Below, one piece after another: positions 8,616-17,338 of a stretch of DNA of 64,000 nucleotides. This DNA is from a virus. The notes under the pieces are model-generated. The model did no database searches and was not told the DNA's origin. It worked only from the letters and a program-made list of their open reading frames with translations. The stretch spans positions 37,662 through 101,661 of the IMG/VR virus record IMGVR_UViG_3300007609_001079. The stretch is one strand, 5' to 3'. Within the stretch, counting starts at the first letter, position 1. Each line of letters starts with the position of its first letter. The translations under genes were made by a program, and so were the position numbers.

Positions 8616-11600
8616 CATGAGAGAAACCTTCTACTTTTTTAATTTCAATTAAATTATCTACCACATCTCGCATGGAATCGATATGGGAGATAATCATGAC
8701 GAAATCAAACTGTGTTTTAAGGTAGGTAAACAGCATAAAGAGTGATTGTAGGTTCTCACTATCTAAAGTTCCAAATCCTTCATCTATCACGAGAAAATTA
8801 GGTCGTGGTAGGTTACATACGTTGATTAGAGCAACTCTAATCGCAAGACCACTAATAAACCTCTCCATACCACTACACATTTCTAAACTCCATCTCTGGT
8901 CTCCATATACAAGGTAGGCGTTGATATTCTTACCATCAATCTCTAACTGCATTCCAAAATCAACAATCTGACCTAAGATGTTATTTACCTCACCTTCAAT
9001 CATTGGAAGTGATTTCTCAATGAGTTCATAACTCACACCATCTTTAGAAAGAGCGTTTAGATAATAATCAAATAATTTAGATTGTTGTTCTAAATCCTTT
9101 ACTTCACTAATTCGTTCTTGTATAGATTCTTTTTGATTTTGTAATGCAGATACTTTACCATTTAAAGTTAGAATATCTTTATTAACCTTTTTTAAATCAT
9201 TTTTAACAATATCTAATTTTGAACGAACTTCTGAAATTTGACTTCTAATTTCTTTATTTTGTTTTATTTGTTCTTCGTTCTTATAATATTCTTCAATTAG
9301 TTGTTTTTGTTGTACAACTTGAGTATCTAAACGAATTTCTTCGGTTTCGGTTGTTGATAACTTGTTGATAAGTTGTGAGATTTCCCTATCTAATTTATCC
9401 TCCTTTTCCTTGACTTCCTTATACTTAACATACTCATCCTCGATATCTTTAAGTTCTTGTAATGATTGAGAAATTATTTGAATTCCCTCGTTGAATTTAA
9501 CCAAGTGTAATTCACCATCTTGGATTTGAGAATCTACACTTGCCTTTTGTTCTAATATAGTTTGAGAGTTATCCATACACACATCACAATTTTCATTGTA
9601 TCTGTGTTTATCCAAATGTTCTTTCCTTTCTCTTAGGGATTCTAATTTAATTTGAATTTTATCTACTTCGGATTCTGCCCTTTGAAGTTTTGTTTTTCCT
9701 TCTTGGATTTTTTGAATACCATTTTCTAACTTTTCCTCATCATATGTATCTAAAATTTCTTCCAACGTAAGCTGTAATTCTTCTCTATGAGTTATAAGTT
9801 CTTGAGTAGAACTCTTTTTGGTTTTTACCTCATCTAATTTAGATTCTAATATCTTCAATCGAGATTCCAATTCCTCAATAGATACACCACTATCTGCGTT
9901 TAATTTTACTATTTTAGAATTTAAGTAAATGATTTGTTTATTTAATCCATCTTCTTCAGTTGTTAATGATGATTGATTAATTTCTAAAAGGTTGTATTCA
10001 GATTTATCAGTTTTTAATTGTGTATCGATATTAGCCAACTTTGTCGTAAAATCATCGGACTTGAATTTTCTGATAAGTGTTGCATTATCTCTATTCTCAT
10101 CTGATGCCTTTTGGTATAATTTATCAAAGATATCTACACCAATAAATTGAGAAAGTATTTCTTTTCTTTCTGATTGTGATTTATCAATAAAGAGTGCATT
10201 GTTTCCTTGTAAAGATAAGGTAGTTAAAACAAAATCTTCAAACTTACCTAAATACTTTTCAATATTCTGATTGGTTTCTCTCCTTTGTTCTCCATTGAGT
10301 GAAGTTATAACACCTCCACTTTCAGACCAGAAATTTACATCTACTTTTACTGCTGTTTTCTTTCTAACATACTTAGCAGTTCGTTCAATGAAGTAATCTA
10401 CCCCATCAATTTCAAAGTTAAATTTACAATAGAATTTATCTGAACGATTATTTAAGATATTCTTTGCAACATTAGTTTTAGATGTTTTATCATAAATTAC
10501 AAACGATAATGCATCGAATAAAGAAGATTTACCACTTGCGTTCGGAGCAAAAATTCCAACGATTCCTTGTGCATTATCAAACTTTATTTTGTTTCCTTCA
10601 CCATATGAGAACATATTAGAAAACTCTAAAGTTTTTGGTGTCCAAAGAATATTACCCATTGAATCTGAATCATCAATTTGAGTATTTAAATCTTTATTAA
10701 TATCTGTTATTTTATCTAATTCACCTTCTTCTAACAAATATTGTCTTTCTAAGTAATCACGAATTAATTGGTTTTGAAAAGTTTCATCTTTTACGTTACC
10801 AACGATGTTTTTGTTTACCTTTTGGTTTGTTTTTAACTGACCTATTGTATCTGTTCTTGTTACTGTAACCTCTGCAACCTTGAATAGTTTTTTCAATTCG
10901 GTGATACGAAGTTTCATATCACTTGGTTCGGTATTGGTAAATCTCAATCTTAAACGAGGATACTTTGGAAGTTTAGTATCAACTTCATCGTAAACCCATT
11001 GTGGAATTTGACCATCAATTACATCGACAGTTAAGAACCCATAATCATTATGAATATGATGTTCGGTGAAAGTACGAGTAGGTACATCCCACAATAAGTA
11101 ACCATGATTTTCTAATAGTTCACCATGATTCTGTTGAACCATAGAACCTGCATAAGCAACCCACTCATAACCTTCACCGAAAGTTTGTCTTTTGTGAATA
11201 TCACCTAACATTGCCATATCGAACCCATCAAACATATCTACTTGGAATGAGTTTGAAGAGACAGTATAACCAATATCAGTTTGTGCTTTGTTTACAGGTC
11301 CATGGAATAAAACAATTTTATTTTCACCTTCTACATCTTTACCTTTAGGCCAGTTTTCCTTATCATCTAAGATAGAATAAACCACAAAGGTAAGGTTGTG
11401 TATGTTATACACTCCAGTATCCCTTAGATAGTGGATACGTGAGTTGTTGAGGTTTTCAACAATAGGTGTAAGAACATCTAACCTATGATTGTTATTTAAA
11501 TTACAATCGTGATTACCTGTGATTAAGATAGTTTCTCGTAATTTCGCACACTCGGTTAAGAACCATGAGATTTCTTGAACCAACTCGGGACTCATCTCGG

Positions 11601-11763
11601 TTTTTGCGTGAGCAATATCTCCTGCTAAATAAATAACAGAATCTTCAATTGCATCTTGTTTAACTTGATTTAAGAATTTTTCGAATACCAACCGATATTC
11701 TCTGTGTCTTTGGAGATTTCTAATGTGTAAATCTGCCAAATGATAAATCTTGTTTATTATCAT
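8605..11763 (-). CDS. SbcD-SbcC (T4 gp47-gp46) fusion, recombination nuclease/ATPase
   Basis: 1052 aa. Residues 1-~345 are a Mre11/SbcD-type phosphoesterase with DLH (D11, H13), GDIAH, GNHD, an FHG motif and GDIHK. Residues ~370-1052 are an SbcC/Rad50-like ATPase: Walker A around 404-411 (APNASGKSS), two long coiled-coil arms, a Zn-hook CDVC near 724-727, signature CSGMERF, and Walker B FLVIDEGFGTLD near 998. In T4 the two subunits are separate genes (47 and 46) that resect DNA ends for recombination-dependent replication. Here they form one chain. The start ATG at 11763 overlaps the stop of the SGNH gene. The 3' end overlaps the plus-strand RHH gene by 11 bp. Confidence 0.92.
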   Translation of the reverse strand: MIINKIYHLADLHIRNLQRHREYRLVFEKFLNQVKQDAIEDSVIYLAGDIAHAKTEMSPELVQEISWFLTECAKLRETILITGNHDCNLNNNHRLDVLTPIVENLNNSRIHYLRDTGVYNIHNLTFVVYSILDDKENWPKGKDVEGENKIVLFHGPVNKAQTDIGYTVSSNSFQVDMFDGFDMAMLGDIHKRQTFGEGYEWVAYAGSMVQQNHGELLENHGYLLWDVPTRTFTEHHIHNDYGFLTVDVIDGQIPQWVYDEVDTKLPKYPRLRLRFTNTEPSDMKLRITELKKLFKVAEVTVTRTDTIGQLKTNQKVNKNIVGNVKDETFQNQLIRDYLERQYLLEEGELDKITDINKDLNTQIDDSDSMGNILWTPKTLEFSNMFSYGEGNKIKFDNAQGIVGIFAPNASGKSSLFDALSFVIYDKTSKTNVAKNILNNRSDKFYCKFNFEIDGVDYFIERTAKYVRKKTAVKVDVNFWSESGGVITSLNGEQRRETNQNIEKYLGKFEDFVLTTLSLQGNNALFIDKSQSERKEILSQFIGVDIFDKLYQKASDENRDNATLIRKFKSDDFTTKLANIDTQLKTDKSEYNLLEINQSSLTTEEDGLNKQIIYLNSKIVKLNADSGVSIEELESRLKILESKLDEVKTKKSSTQELITHREELQLTLEEILDTYDEEKLENGIQKIQEGKTKLQRAESEVDKIQIKLESLRERKEHLDKHRYNENCDVCMDNSQTILEQKASVDSQIQDGELHLVKFNEGIQIISQSLQELKDIEDEYVKYKEVKEKEDKLDREISQLINKLSTTETEEIRLDTQVVQQKQLIEEYYKNEEQIKQNKEIRSQISEVRSKLDIVKNDLKKVNKDILTLNGKVSALQNQKESIQERISEVKDLEQQSKLFDYYLNALSKDGVSYELIEKSLPMIEGEVNNILGQIVDFGMQLEIDGKNINAYLVYGDQRWSLEMCSGMERFISGLAIRVALINVCNLPRPNFLVIDEGFGTLDSENLQSLFMLFTYLKTQFDFVMIISHIDSMRDVVDNLIEIKKVEGFSHVKF

Positions 11764-12539
11764 ATAATCTTGTTTGTGTTGATGAAATTGAATAGTTCAT
11801 CTGCTATTAATTTATAACCTTCTTTATTTGGATGTTGAGTTGCACGGGTATCATATTTTTCTAAGTGCTCCCATATATCTATTCTATTTAATTTATTTAA
11901 CAAATCCCTAAAAGTATATTTTAATTCACCAAAAATAGGTTTAGTATCTATTAATTTAGTGTAATCATTCTTCAATGGTGGTTGTACCATATATTCAAAG
12001 GATTCACACATTATATATTTTATATCATACTCTTTAAATAATTTTTGTAAAAAAATTATATAATTTTGATTTACTATATTATAGTAATCCTGTGTAAATA
12101 ATTCGGTTACAAAGAATTTCTTATAATCGGATAGAAATTTATTAAATTGACTCGATACACCATGCTCATCATATGAGTTATAAAATCTATCAGGCGTTTC
12201 TAACAAATGCTTTACAGACCATGATACCCACTCACCTTGTGGTAAAAATGGAACATAATCTCTAAGAGATGATGAAAACATTATAGTAACAAAATCATCA
12301 GATGTAACATTACCATTTTCAATATCTTTGATAATATCATTAAACATTTTTCTATTTGAATTACCACTAATACCTTTATTAAGTACTTTGGGTATATTCA
12401 TTTTATCCGCCAATTTCTTTGGCCAGGCATGTTCATTTCTAAAATTTCTTTTATCGTTTGGAGATAGTGTATTTTCAATTAACACATCACTACCCTCACC
12501 TTCAGTCCAAGAACATCCATATGCAACTAATCTTTTCAT
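11760..12539 (-). CDS. SGNH/GDSL-like hydrolase
   Basis: 259 aa. Block I is visible as GCSWTEG (residues 8-14, probable nucleophile Ser10), followed by GISGNSN (Gly/Asn oxyanion blocks, about 57-63) and a C-terminal HPNKEGY (about 237-243) that supplies the catalytic His. This layout is typical of SGNH hydrolases, which cleave ester bonds such as acetyl groups on glycans. The gene sits between primase and SbcCD with 4-nt overlaps on both sides, so it belongs to the P(13497) operon. The substrate is unknown. Confidence 0.65.
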   Translation of the reverse strand: MKRLVAYGCSWTEGEGSDVLIENTLSPNDKRNFRNEHAWPKKLADKMNIPKVLNKGISGNSNRKMFNDIIKDIENGNVTSDDFVTIMFSSSLRDYVPFLPQGEWVSWSVKHLLETPDRFYNSYDEHGVSSQFNKFLSDYKKFFVTELFTQDYYNIVNQNYIIFLQKLFKEYDIKYIMCESFEYMVQPPLKNDYTKLIDTKPIFGELKYTFRDLLNKLNRIDIWEHLEKYDTRATQHPNKEGYKLIADELFNFINTNKII

Positions 12540-13477
12540 AAACTCATTAATTTCTGTGATATAATATCAGTAAAGTCTGTTTTCTTGGATTCTTTAAGAA
12601 TAGAATTGATTTGGGAGAATCCCATCTCACCTGCATCCTTTTCTGATGGTACTATATTTTTGGTTTCTATTCCTTGATTTTGAAATTGTAATGTATAACG
12701 TAACGCCTGTTCTTGAGCATCTTCATCAAGTAAGATATTGATGTTCTTAACTCCTTGTTTATATATATTATCATTTAAATTTCTTGGTATAAATTTACCA
12801 AGTATAGGAATTGCGTTTCTCTTCACAGCCATCGCATCGAATACTCCCTCTACTATTGTAATTGGTTCCTTCCAATTTATTTGGTTCTCAAACATGATAA
12901 TGTTTTTCGAAACCGGCGGGTTTTTATATTTAAATTTTTCCTCATCGAATACAGAACGTGCGATGAAGTAATTGAGTCTATTGTTAGAATCATAAGATGG
13001 AATAATAATACGACCGGAATAAAGACCAGTATCGCAATATCCGATATTATATCTAATAATGTCCTCTTTAGTAATACCACGAGAATTCGCATATTGTTTT
13101 ACCTTTCTGAACGTTGGGTTAAACCCCGTTGGTTCTTTTAGTAATGATTTAAATTCATTTGGTAACCTTAACTCAATCTTTTCTTCTTCGGTAGATGGAG
13201 TATATGTAACGTAATCATCCCCATAGATTTCAAAAATCTTTTTTAGTTTGTGGGAATCCGTATGTAACCTCCTTAATAGTGATTGAATTTTCTTTCCCTT
13301 TGAATCACAGACCCAACAATGCCATTGTTGAGTTTCAAGGTTTATTTGTAACTTCTTTTTGTGGTGATGACAGAATGGACAATGATGTGCCTGTTCATTT
13401 CCCTTCATGGAAGTACCAGTACCCAAAGTTTCATCAAGTATGTTTATAACTGTTATTCTATCTCTATGTGAAAGCAT
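12536..13477 (-). CDS. DNA primase (DnaG/gp61-like)
   Basis: 313 aa. An N-terminal zinc ribbon has two CxxC pairs (C33/C36 and C54/C57). A TOPRIM region at about 195-290 shows the EG of VEGVFDAMA and a LLDEDAQ acidic motif. This is the minimal phage primase arrangement (zinc domain, linker, TOPRIM) that makes RNA primers for lagging-strand synthesis. It is shorter than bacterial DnaG and has no helicase domain. A consensus host-type promoter lies 19 nt upstream of the ATG (13497-13528), and the gene heads an operon with the SGNH hydrolase and the SbcCD fusion. Confidence 0.85.
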   Translation of the reverse strand: MLSHRDRITVINILDETLGTGTSMKGNEQAHHCPFCHHHKKKLQINLETQQWHCWVCDSKGKKIQSLLRRLHTDSHKLKKIFEIYGDDYVTYTPSTEEEKIELRLPNEFKSLLKEPTGFNPTFRKVKQYANSRGITKEDIIRYNIGYCDTGLYSGRIIIPSYDSNNRLNYFIARSVFDEEKFKYKNPPVSKNIIMFENQINWKEPITIVEGVFDAMAVKRNAIPILGKFIPRNLNDNIYKQGVKNINILLDEDAQEQALRYTLQFQNQGIETKNIVPSEKDAGEMGFSQINSILKESKKTDFTDIISQKLMSL

Positions 13478-13496
13478 ACTAATTTTTTATTTGATA

Positions 13497-13528
13497 CAAA
13501 TATACGAAAAATATTTAATATATCCAAA
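13497..13528 (-). promoter_or_regulatory. Host-type promoter for primase operon
   Basis: On the minus strand TTTG (13525-13528), a 20-bp spacer ending in TTTCG, then TATATTTG (13497-13504). This is an exact match to the Bacteroidota -33/-7 consensus. The primase ATG is 19 nt downstream. Confidence 0.8.
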
Positions 13529-13807
13529 TTATACCATCGGAAATCCATTAACATTCACAGTTGAACGAAATGGTTTAGATTTTGGTTTTTGTTTTGTTTC
13601 TTTAATTCCTAATCGCATTTCTCTCATTTGATTTAGGAATTGTTTTGCATTATCATTATATTTCCTTTTAACAAAAATGTTCATCATCCACTCCATTCTC
13701 TTATCAGCATCAGGATCTTTACCTTGTTTGATTAATTCGTGTTTCCACCAGGTGATGAGTTTAAGTAATACTGTTCTTTGTTTGTCTGAAAGTGGGTGAT
13801 ATGTCAT
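13529..13807 (-). CDS. Conserved-looking small basic protein, unknown
   Basis: 92 aa, not recognised. It is basic and probably mostly helical (WWKHELIKQG, WMMNIFVKRKY) with a Lys/Pro-rich tail. It has its own host-type promoter at 13834-13865, and its stop abuts the -33 box of the primase promoter. Its place beside primase suggests a role in replication, but nothing in the sequence proves it. Confidence 0.7.
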   Translation of the reverse strand: MTYHPLSDKQRTVLLKLITWWKHELIKQGKDPDADKRMEWMMNIFVKRKYNDNAKQFLNQMREMRLGIKETKQKPKSKPFRSTVNVNGFPMV

Positions 13808-13833
13808 AATTTTATATTTTATCTTTTACAAGA

Positions 13834-13865
13834 CTAATATACGAAATTATTCTGTAATTTCCAAA
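13834..13865 (-). promoter_or_regulatory. Host-type promoter for 92-aa gene
   Basis: TTTG (13862-13865), a 20-bp spacer ending in TTTCG, then TATATTAG (13834-13841). The -33 box lies inside the last codons of the upstream glycosyltransferase gene. Confidence 0.7.
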
Positions 13866-14890
13866 TCTTTTACGTATTTTCTTAAAGGGATAAATGATTC
13901 GGTTTCAAGTAAGTTTTTCATTTTTATATCATCATACATCCGAGCTTTGTTATATTCAATTATATTATTTAGCTCATATGTATTATGATGTTTTAATAAT
14001 TCTTTAGCTGCATCTATTGCATAATCCATTCGAATTGAATCATCCATAGTATCATATGATTCATCAATAAGTGTGTCAAATGTTTTAAATCCTAATCGTT
14101 TTAGTTCATACAATGAACCCCTTGATGATATTAAAACAAATGGTAACCCGTATGAAATATTTCTCCAAGTTTTTTCCGATAAATGTAACATCTCTTCAAA
14201 AAAATTAGGATTATCATTTGTATGTTGTGAATAATATTCCGATTCTGCTATAATCTGTATTTTAGAATTATAATAAACTTCGGATTTTAAATGAAATTTC
14301 CACTCATCATGTAAATTATCATTAATATCATCAAATATAGAATCATCTATAAAATTTCTATTTTTTTTATATGTAATAAAAACATTATCTAAATTTTTAT
14401 TTCTTATTTTAAAATACCCCTCTTCCTTATGTTTTTTTCCATTTCTAACCAAATATGAATAATCATATTTTGGTATTATTTTATTTTTATTTGGTAAATA
14501 ACTATTAAATGGATTTAAAGCAAATGTTGGAATATATAACATGGTTATATTATGATTATTATAATGAACAACGCCCTTATTATATGCATTATTATAACAA
14601 ATTATACCACGGTTTCTGTTAACTTTAAATTCATCTAATACATTATAAAAGCGAGTATATTCTAATCTTAATATTTGAGGATACCCTTCAGGCCCATCAT
14701 CTAACAAAAATATAAGTTTATCATTTTTTAAAAAGTTTGTCCAGTATTCATCATGTACTTCTTGAGTATTTATAATAAAATATGCATCTTCACCTTTATA
14801 GTTTTCAATGATATCGCATTCATATCCAAATCTATTTATTATTTTATATAATAAACGTTGATTATTATTATTTGTGATATAAAATTTCAT
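13847..14890 (-). CDS. Putative glycosyltransferase (paralogue of 41329-42369)
   Basis: 347 aa. The C-terminal third has a signature HLSEKTWRNISYGLPFVLISS followed by LGFKTFDTLIDESYD. It matches the other copy in this window (41329-42369) closely in pattern. The EK-T/F-W-x(n)-G-x-P-F-[VI]-L block resembles the nucleotide-sugar-binding motif of GT10-type (alpha-1,3-fucosyltransferase-like) GT-B enzymes. The N-terminal half is divergent and rich in Asn/Tyr. A probable role is transfer of a sugar to phage or host glycans or to DNA; donor and acceptor are unknown. The promoter -7 box ends only 4 nt before the ATG, so the mRNA may be leaderless. Confidence 0.5.
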   Translation of the reverse strand: MKFYITNNNNQRLLYKIINRFGYECDIIENYKGEDAYFIINTQEVHDEYWTNFLKNDKLIFLLDDGPEGYPQILRLEYTRFYNVLDEFKVNRNRGIICYNNAYNKGVVHYNNHNITMLYIPTFALNPFNSYLPNKNKIIPKYDYSYLVRNGKKHKEEGYFKIRNKNLDNVFITYKKNRNFIDDSIFDDINDNLHDEWKFHLKSEVYYNSKIQIIAESEYYSQHTNDNPNFFEEMLHLSEKTWRNISYGLPFVLISSRGSLYELKRLGFKTFDTLIDESYDTMDDSIRMDYAIDAAKELLKHHNTYELNNIIEYNKARMYDDIKMKNLLETESFIPLRKYVKDLEITE

Positions 14891-14894
14891 AAAT

Positions 14895-14926
14895 TAAATA
14901 TAAGAAATAGTTTACACTATTCCAAA
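14895..14926 (-). promoter_or_regulatory. Host-type promoter for glycosyltransferase
   Basis: TTTG (14923-14926), a 20-bp spacer, TATATTTA (14895-14902). The ATG at 14890 follows after 4 nt, so transcription probably starts at or very near the start codon. Confidence 0.65.
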
Positions 14927-15357
14927 TCTTTTCTAAAAAACTTTCCTAAGAGGTTATCATTCAAGGATAACTCATCTCCCAATACATCATGTGCGAATTG
15001 TTCTTGTAGTTCGTAGTAGGTTAGTGATTTCTTATTTGAACAGAAGCGAAGTATTTCTAATTTACATTGGGATGTACTTTCATTGGTAGAAAACCAACTA
15101 TTTACAATTTTATTTGAAGAACGATAATCCTTCCAATCTGATTCTTTAGTAACCATCTCATATTTCTTTACTCTCTTGTCTTCCAGAGCAGCAATTTCTT
15201 TTTTACCGAAATTTCTTTTACGAACCGAAACTACTTGTTTCTTACCAATATAGAATTCACCTGTTGTAGTGTTTGTGATTTTATAAATAAATCCAAAAAC
15301 ATCATCTGGCATATCCGATAGTTCTGTAATATAGTTTCCATTATATATCCAACTCAT
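14917..15357 (-). CDS. GIY-YIG-type endonuclease-like protein
   Basis: 146 aa from the Met at 15357; an earlier ATG at 15378 would add 7 residues and lengthen the overlap with the sulfotransferase gene. Residues ~22-39 read GFIYKITN then FYIGKK, a variant of the GIY...YIG core of this nuclease superfamily, with a basic stretch (SVRKRNFGKK) following. The C-terminal LxDNLLGKFFRKD also recalls phage GIY-YIG proteins. It could be a homing or free-standing endonuclease, or a DNA-processing enzyme. The Arg and Glu of the active site cannot be assigned with certainty. Confidence 0.6.
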   Translation of the reverse strand: MSWIYNGNYITELSDMPDDVFGFIYKITNTTTGEFYIGKKQVVSVRKRNFGKKEIAALEDKRVKKYEMVTKESDWKDYRSSNKIVNSWFSTNESTSQCKLEILRFCSNKKSLTYYELQEQFAHDVLGDELSLNDNLLGKFFRKDLE

Positions 15358-15904
15358 AGTTAAATTGTTTAAAATCATCTTTATACCTTTCTCGAACCCA
15401 ATCTTTCATCCATTCTTCATTATACATATATTTGTAATACCTTTGTTGGTTTAAATCTGGATGTTTATCATAAAGTGGATTTCGATTTAAGTGCGGAATT
15501 GTAGATTGAATTCCAATTTGTGTAAAGATATTACTTACATCTTCTTTAAAGTTTTCGTATCTACCAATGAAGGATACATCAACATTTCCCGCGTTAATAT
15601 AGTAACTTTGGGGTAATAGAACTAAATCTAAATTATTTGATTTTTTTAAAAAGGTTCCGAAATCGTAATCGGTTCTTCCTTTTCTTTTTTCGTGTAAAAA
15701 TGCAGATGTTAATCTTGTAAAAGGATTTCTAACCATAGTATAAATTTTATAGTTAGGAAATTTCTGAAATACACGAATAGAATCATGTACCATAGGAGAG
15801 GTTGTATTTTCTATATTTTGTAAAATACTTGATATAGAAGTACCACCAGTCTTAGGTATGTGAATAAATCCCCATTTATTAGAATGATTGATGAGTAAAC
15901 TCAA
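15341..15904 (-). CDS. Sulfotransferase-like protein (family 2 type)
   Basis: 187 aa. HIPKTGGTS (residues 15-23) is the 5'-phosphosulfate-binding loop of PAPS-dependent sulfotransferases, and VRNPFTRLTSAF (about 58-69) is the 3'-phosphate-binding motif. The likely reaction is transfer of sulfate from PAPS to a carbohydrate hydroxyl. It is shorter than cellular relatives (usually ~250-300 aa). The start is TTG at 15904: an in-frame TAA lies just upstream and no ATG occurs before the phosphosulfate loop. A second, unrelated-looking sulfotransferase lies at 45513-46022. Confidence 0.75.
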   Translation of the reverse strand: MSLLINHSNKWGFIHIPKTGGTSISSILQNIENTTSPMVHDSIRVFQKFPNYKIYTMVRNPFTRLTSAFLHEKRKGRTDYDFGTFLKKSNNLDLVLLPQSYYINAGNVDVSFIGRYENFKEDVSNIFTQIGIQSTIPHLNRNPLYDKHPDLNQQRYYKYMYNEEWMKDWVRERYKDDFKQFNYELDI

Positions 15905-15915
15905 ATCTTACGATT

Positions 15916-16098
15916 TTAGTACTTAATAGAATCTGAGTATTTTTTTAAATTCACTTTACCACCTCTTGCCTGTGCAAGGGCTTTATCATCTTTGTGAAGT
16001 TTGTTTACCTCATCTGCAGAGATTGGAGTTTTATCTTTCGATTTATCTGCCAATTTAGCAAATTCAGATTTTTCGTATAATTCTTGTATTGAAGCCAT
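15916..16098 (-). CDS. Small late protein, unknown
   Basis: 60 aa, charged and helical (MASIQELYEKSEFAKLADKS), not recognised. It has AAGGAG before the ATG and a TATATTTATA motif at 16122-16131, so it is expressed with the virion genes. A minor virion protein or assembly factor is possible. Confidence 0.7.
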   Translation of the reverse strand: MASIQELYEKSEFAKLADKSKDKTPISADEVNKLHKDDKALAQARGGKVNLKKYSDSIKY

Positions 16099-16121
16099 AA
16101 TTTAATTTCTCCTTTGTATTA

Positions 16122-16131
16122 TATAAATATA
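16122..16131 (-). promoter_or_regulatory. Late promoter motif
   Basis: TATATTTATA on the minus strand, 23 nt before the ATG at 16098. Confidence 0.6.
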
Positions 16132-16133
16132 GA

Positions 16134-17258
16134 TTACGTATCAAAACGAACAATGAAGTTCACATCGTAATCCGGTAAATTCTTAATTGGTTGTGGTAAC
16201 TTAGCTACTGCAACCATATCTCCATCCTTATCATAGATACCGATTGTGGTTACCATTGGAGCAAGATATGATCCTGTTGGGTCCATTTTAGAGTTAATGG
16301 AATAATCATCCCAAGAACCACTTACAGAACTACTATACGAACTAACAAATGTTTCTCGTACTGATATATCTTGTATTTCTTTTATCTTAATTGTTTTAGC
16401 AGTAGATACGTTTGATATTGGGGTTGTTGTGAAATCATATGAGCCACTTAGGGTAACATTAACTGCCGATGGGTTTTGTGAGTAATTAAATTCACCTGCT
16501 TTTGCCTCTAATAAAATTTCGGTTTCATGGATAGTTGTAGTAGAACGATATTGTAAATCATAATCAGTAAATTCAGATACATTACTAACCACAAATCTAC
16601 CATCAGAGTAAAAAATGTTACCATATGTTTGGTTAGAAACAATGATACCATTGAAGTTTAGAATTGCAGTAAATGAAATTAAATTATTTTCAAAATTGAT
16701 GTTAGTAAGAAACATTTCATCGGTATCACCATTAAATGTTAAAATAGTACTACCGGTTTCCAAATCCATAGATAATATGGTTAACTCAAATGAATTTATC
16801 CCATCTACTATAATTAAAATCTCATTTTCAAAATCTAATTCAGAAAAGATATATGTTGGGTTTGGATTCACTAATTTACCATCCCCATCATCAACATAAG
16901 TATTATCACCAATTTGTATATTTACTGATTTTGGTTTTATCTTTTCACCAATTTTATCTCTATCTAAATCAATTACAAATATGGTATCTTCTATTTTTCG
17001 TTCACTATTAAACTCAGCGGGATTATAAAAGGAACCATAATTGTTTAATAAACCATTATCAGTATAATACTTTTTCTTGATACTTTGATAAAGTAGATGC
17101 ACAAACACACCCTCATCAGTTGGTGAGGTATCTGAATCAAATACCCCATCCACATTATACGCCTTGATAACTGGATTATTATTTTGAGAAGTATTCCATT
17201 GTTTATAAACTTTGAAACTTCTACGAGATATATTTGATTTTGGTATTGACTTTAACAT
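16134..17258 (-). CDS. Virion (tail/baseplate-associated) protein, paralogue of next gene
   Basis: 374 aa, rich in beta strands. The last ~40 residues (TTIGIYDKDGDMVAVAKLPQPIK) match the end of the neighbouring 397-aa protein (TTVGLYNDANELLSVAKTSQPIA), so the two share a C-terminal domain. Such paired proteins occur in the tail regions of T4-like phages, but the exact structural role is not known to me. It is preceded by AGAGGA, a late promoter motif at 17274-17283 and a terminator at 17289-17316, so it is an independent transcription unit. Confidence 0.65.
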   Translation of the reverse strand: MLKSIPKSNISRRSFKVYKQWNTSQNNNPVIKAYNVDGVFDSDTSPTDEGVFVHLLYQSIKKKYYTDNGLLNNYGSFYNPAEFNSERKIEDTIFVIDLDRDKIGEKIKPKSVNIQIGDNTYVDDGDGKLVNPNPTYIFSELDFENEILIIVDGINSFELTILSMDLETGSTILTFNGDTDEMFLTNINFENNLISFTAILNFNGIIVSNQTYGNIFYSDGRFVVSNVSEFTDYDLQYRSTTTIHETEILLEAKAGEFNYSQNPSAVNVTLSGSYDFTTTPISNVSTAKTIKIKEIQDISVRETFVSSYSSSVSGSWDDYSINSKMDPTGSYLAPMVTTIGIYDKDGDMVAVAKLPQPIKNLPDYDVNFIVRFDT

Positions 17259-17273
17259 AATATAATTCCTCTA

Positions 17274-17283
17274 TATAAATATA
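17274..17283 (-). promoter_or_regulatory. Late promoter motif
   Basis: TATATTTATA on the minus strand, 15 nt before the ATG at 17258 and just after the U-tract of the terminator at 17289-17316. Confidence 0.65.
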
Positions 17284-17288
17284 CAGAA

Positions 17289-17316
17289 ATAAAAAACCCC
17301 CACCGAAGTGAGGGTT
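17289..17316 (-). terminator. Rho-independent terminator after 17339-18532
   Basis: Minus-strand stem of 9 bp (arms 17308-17316 and 17295-17303) closed by a TTCG tetraloop and followed by a run of T. It lies 22 nt past the stop of the 397-aa gene. Confidence 0.9.
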
Positions 17317-17338
17317 AGTGTTTTATCATTTAAGTTTT

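Noticed and set aside
12877-13141. Short frames on both strands overlapping the primase gene
   Set aside because: Primase motifs continue through the region in one frame; no sign of frameshift.
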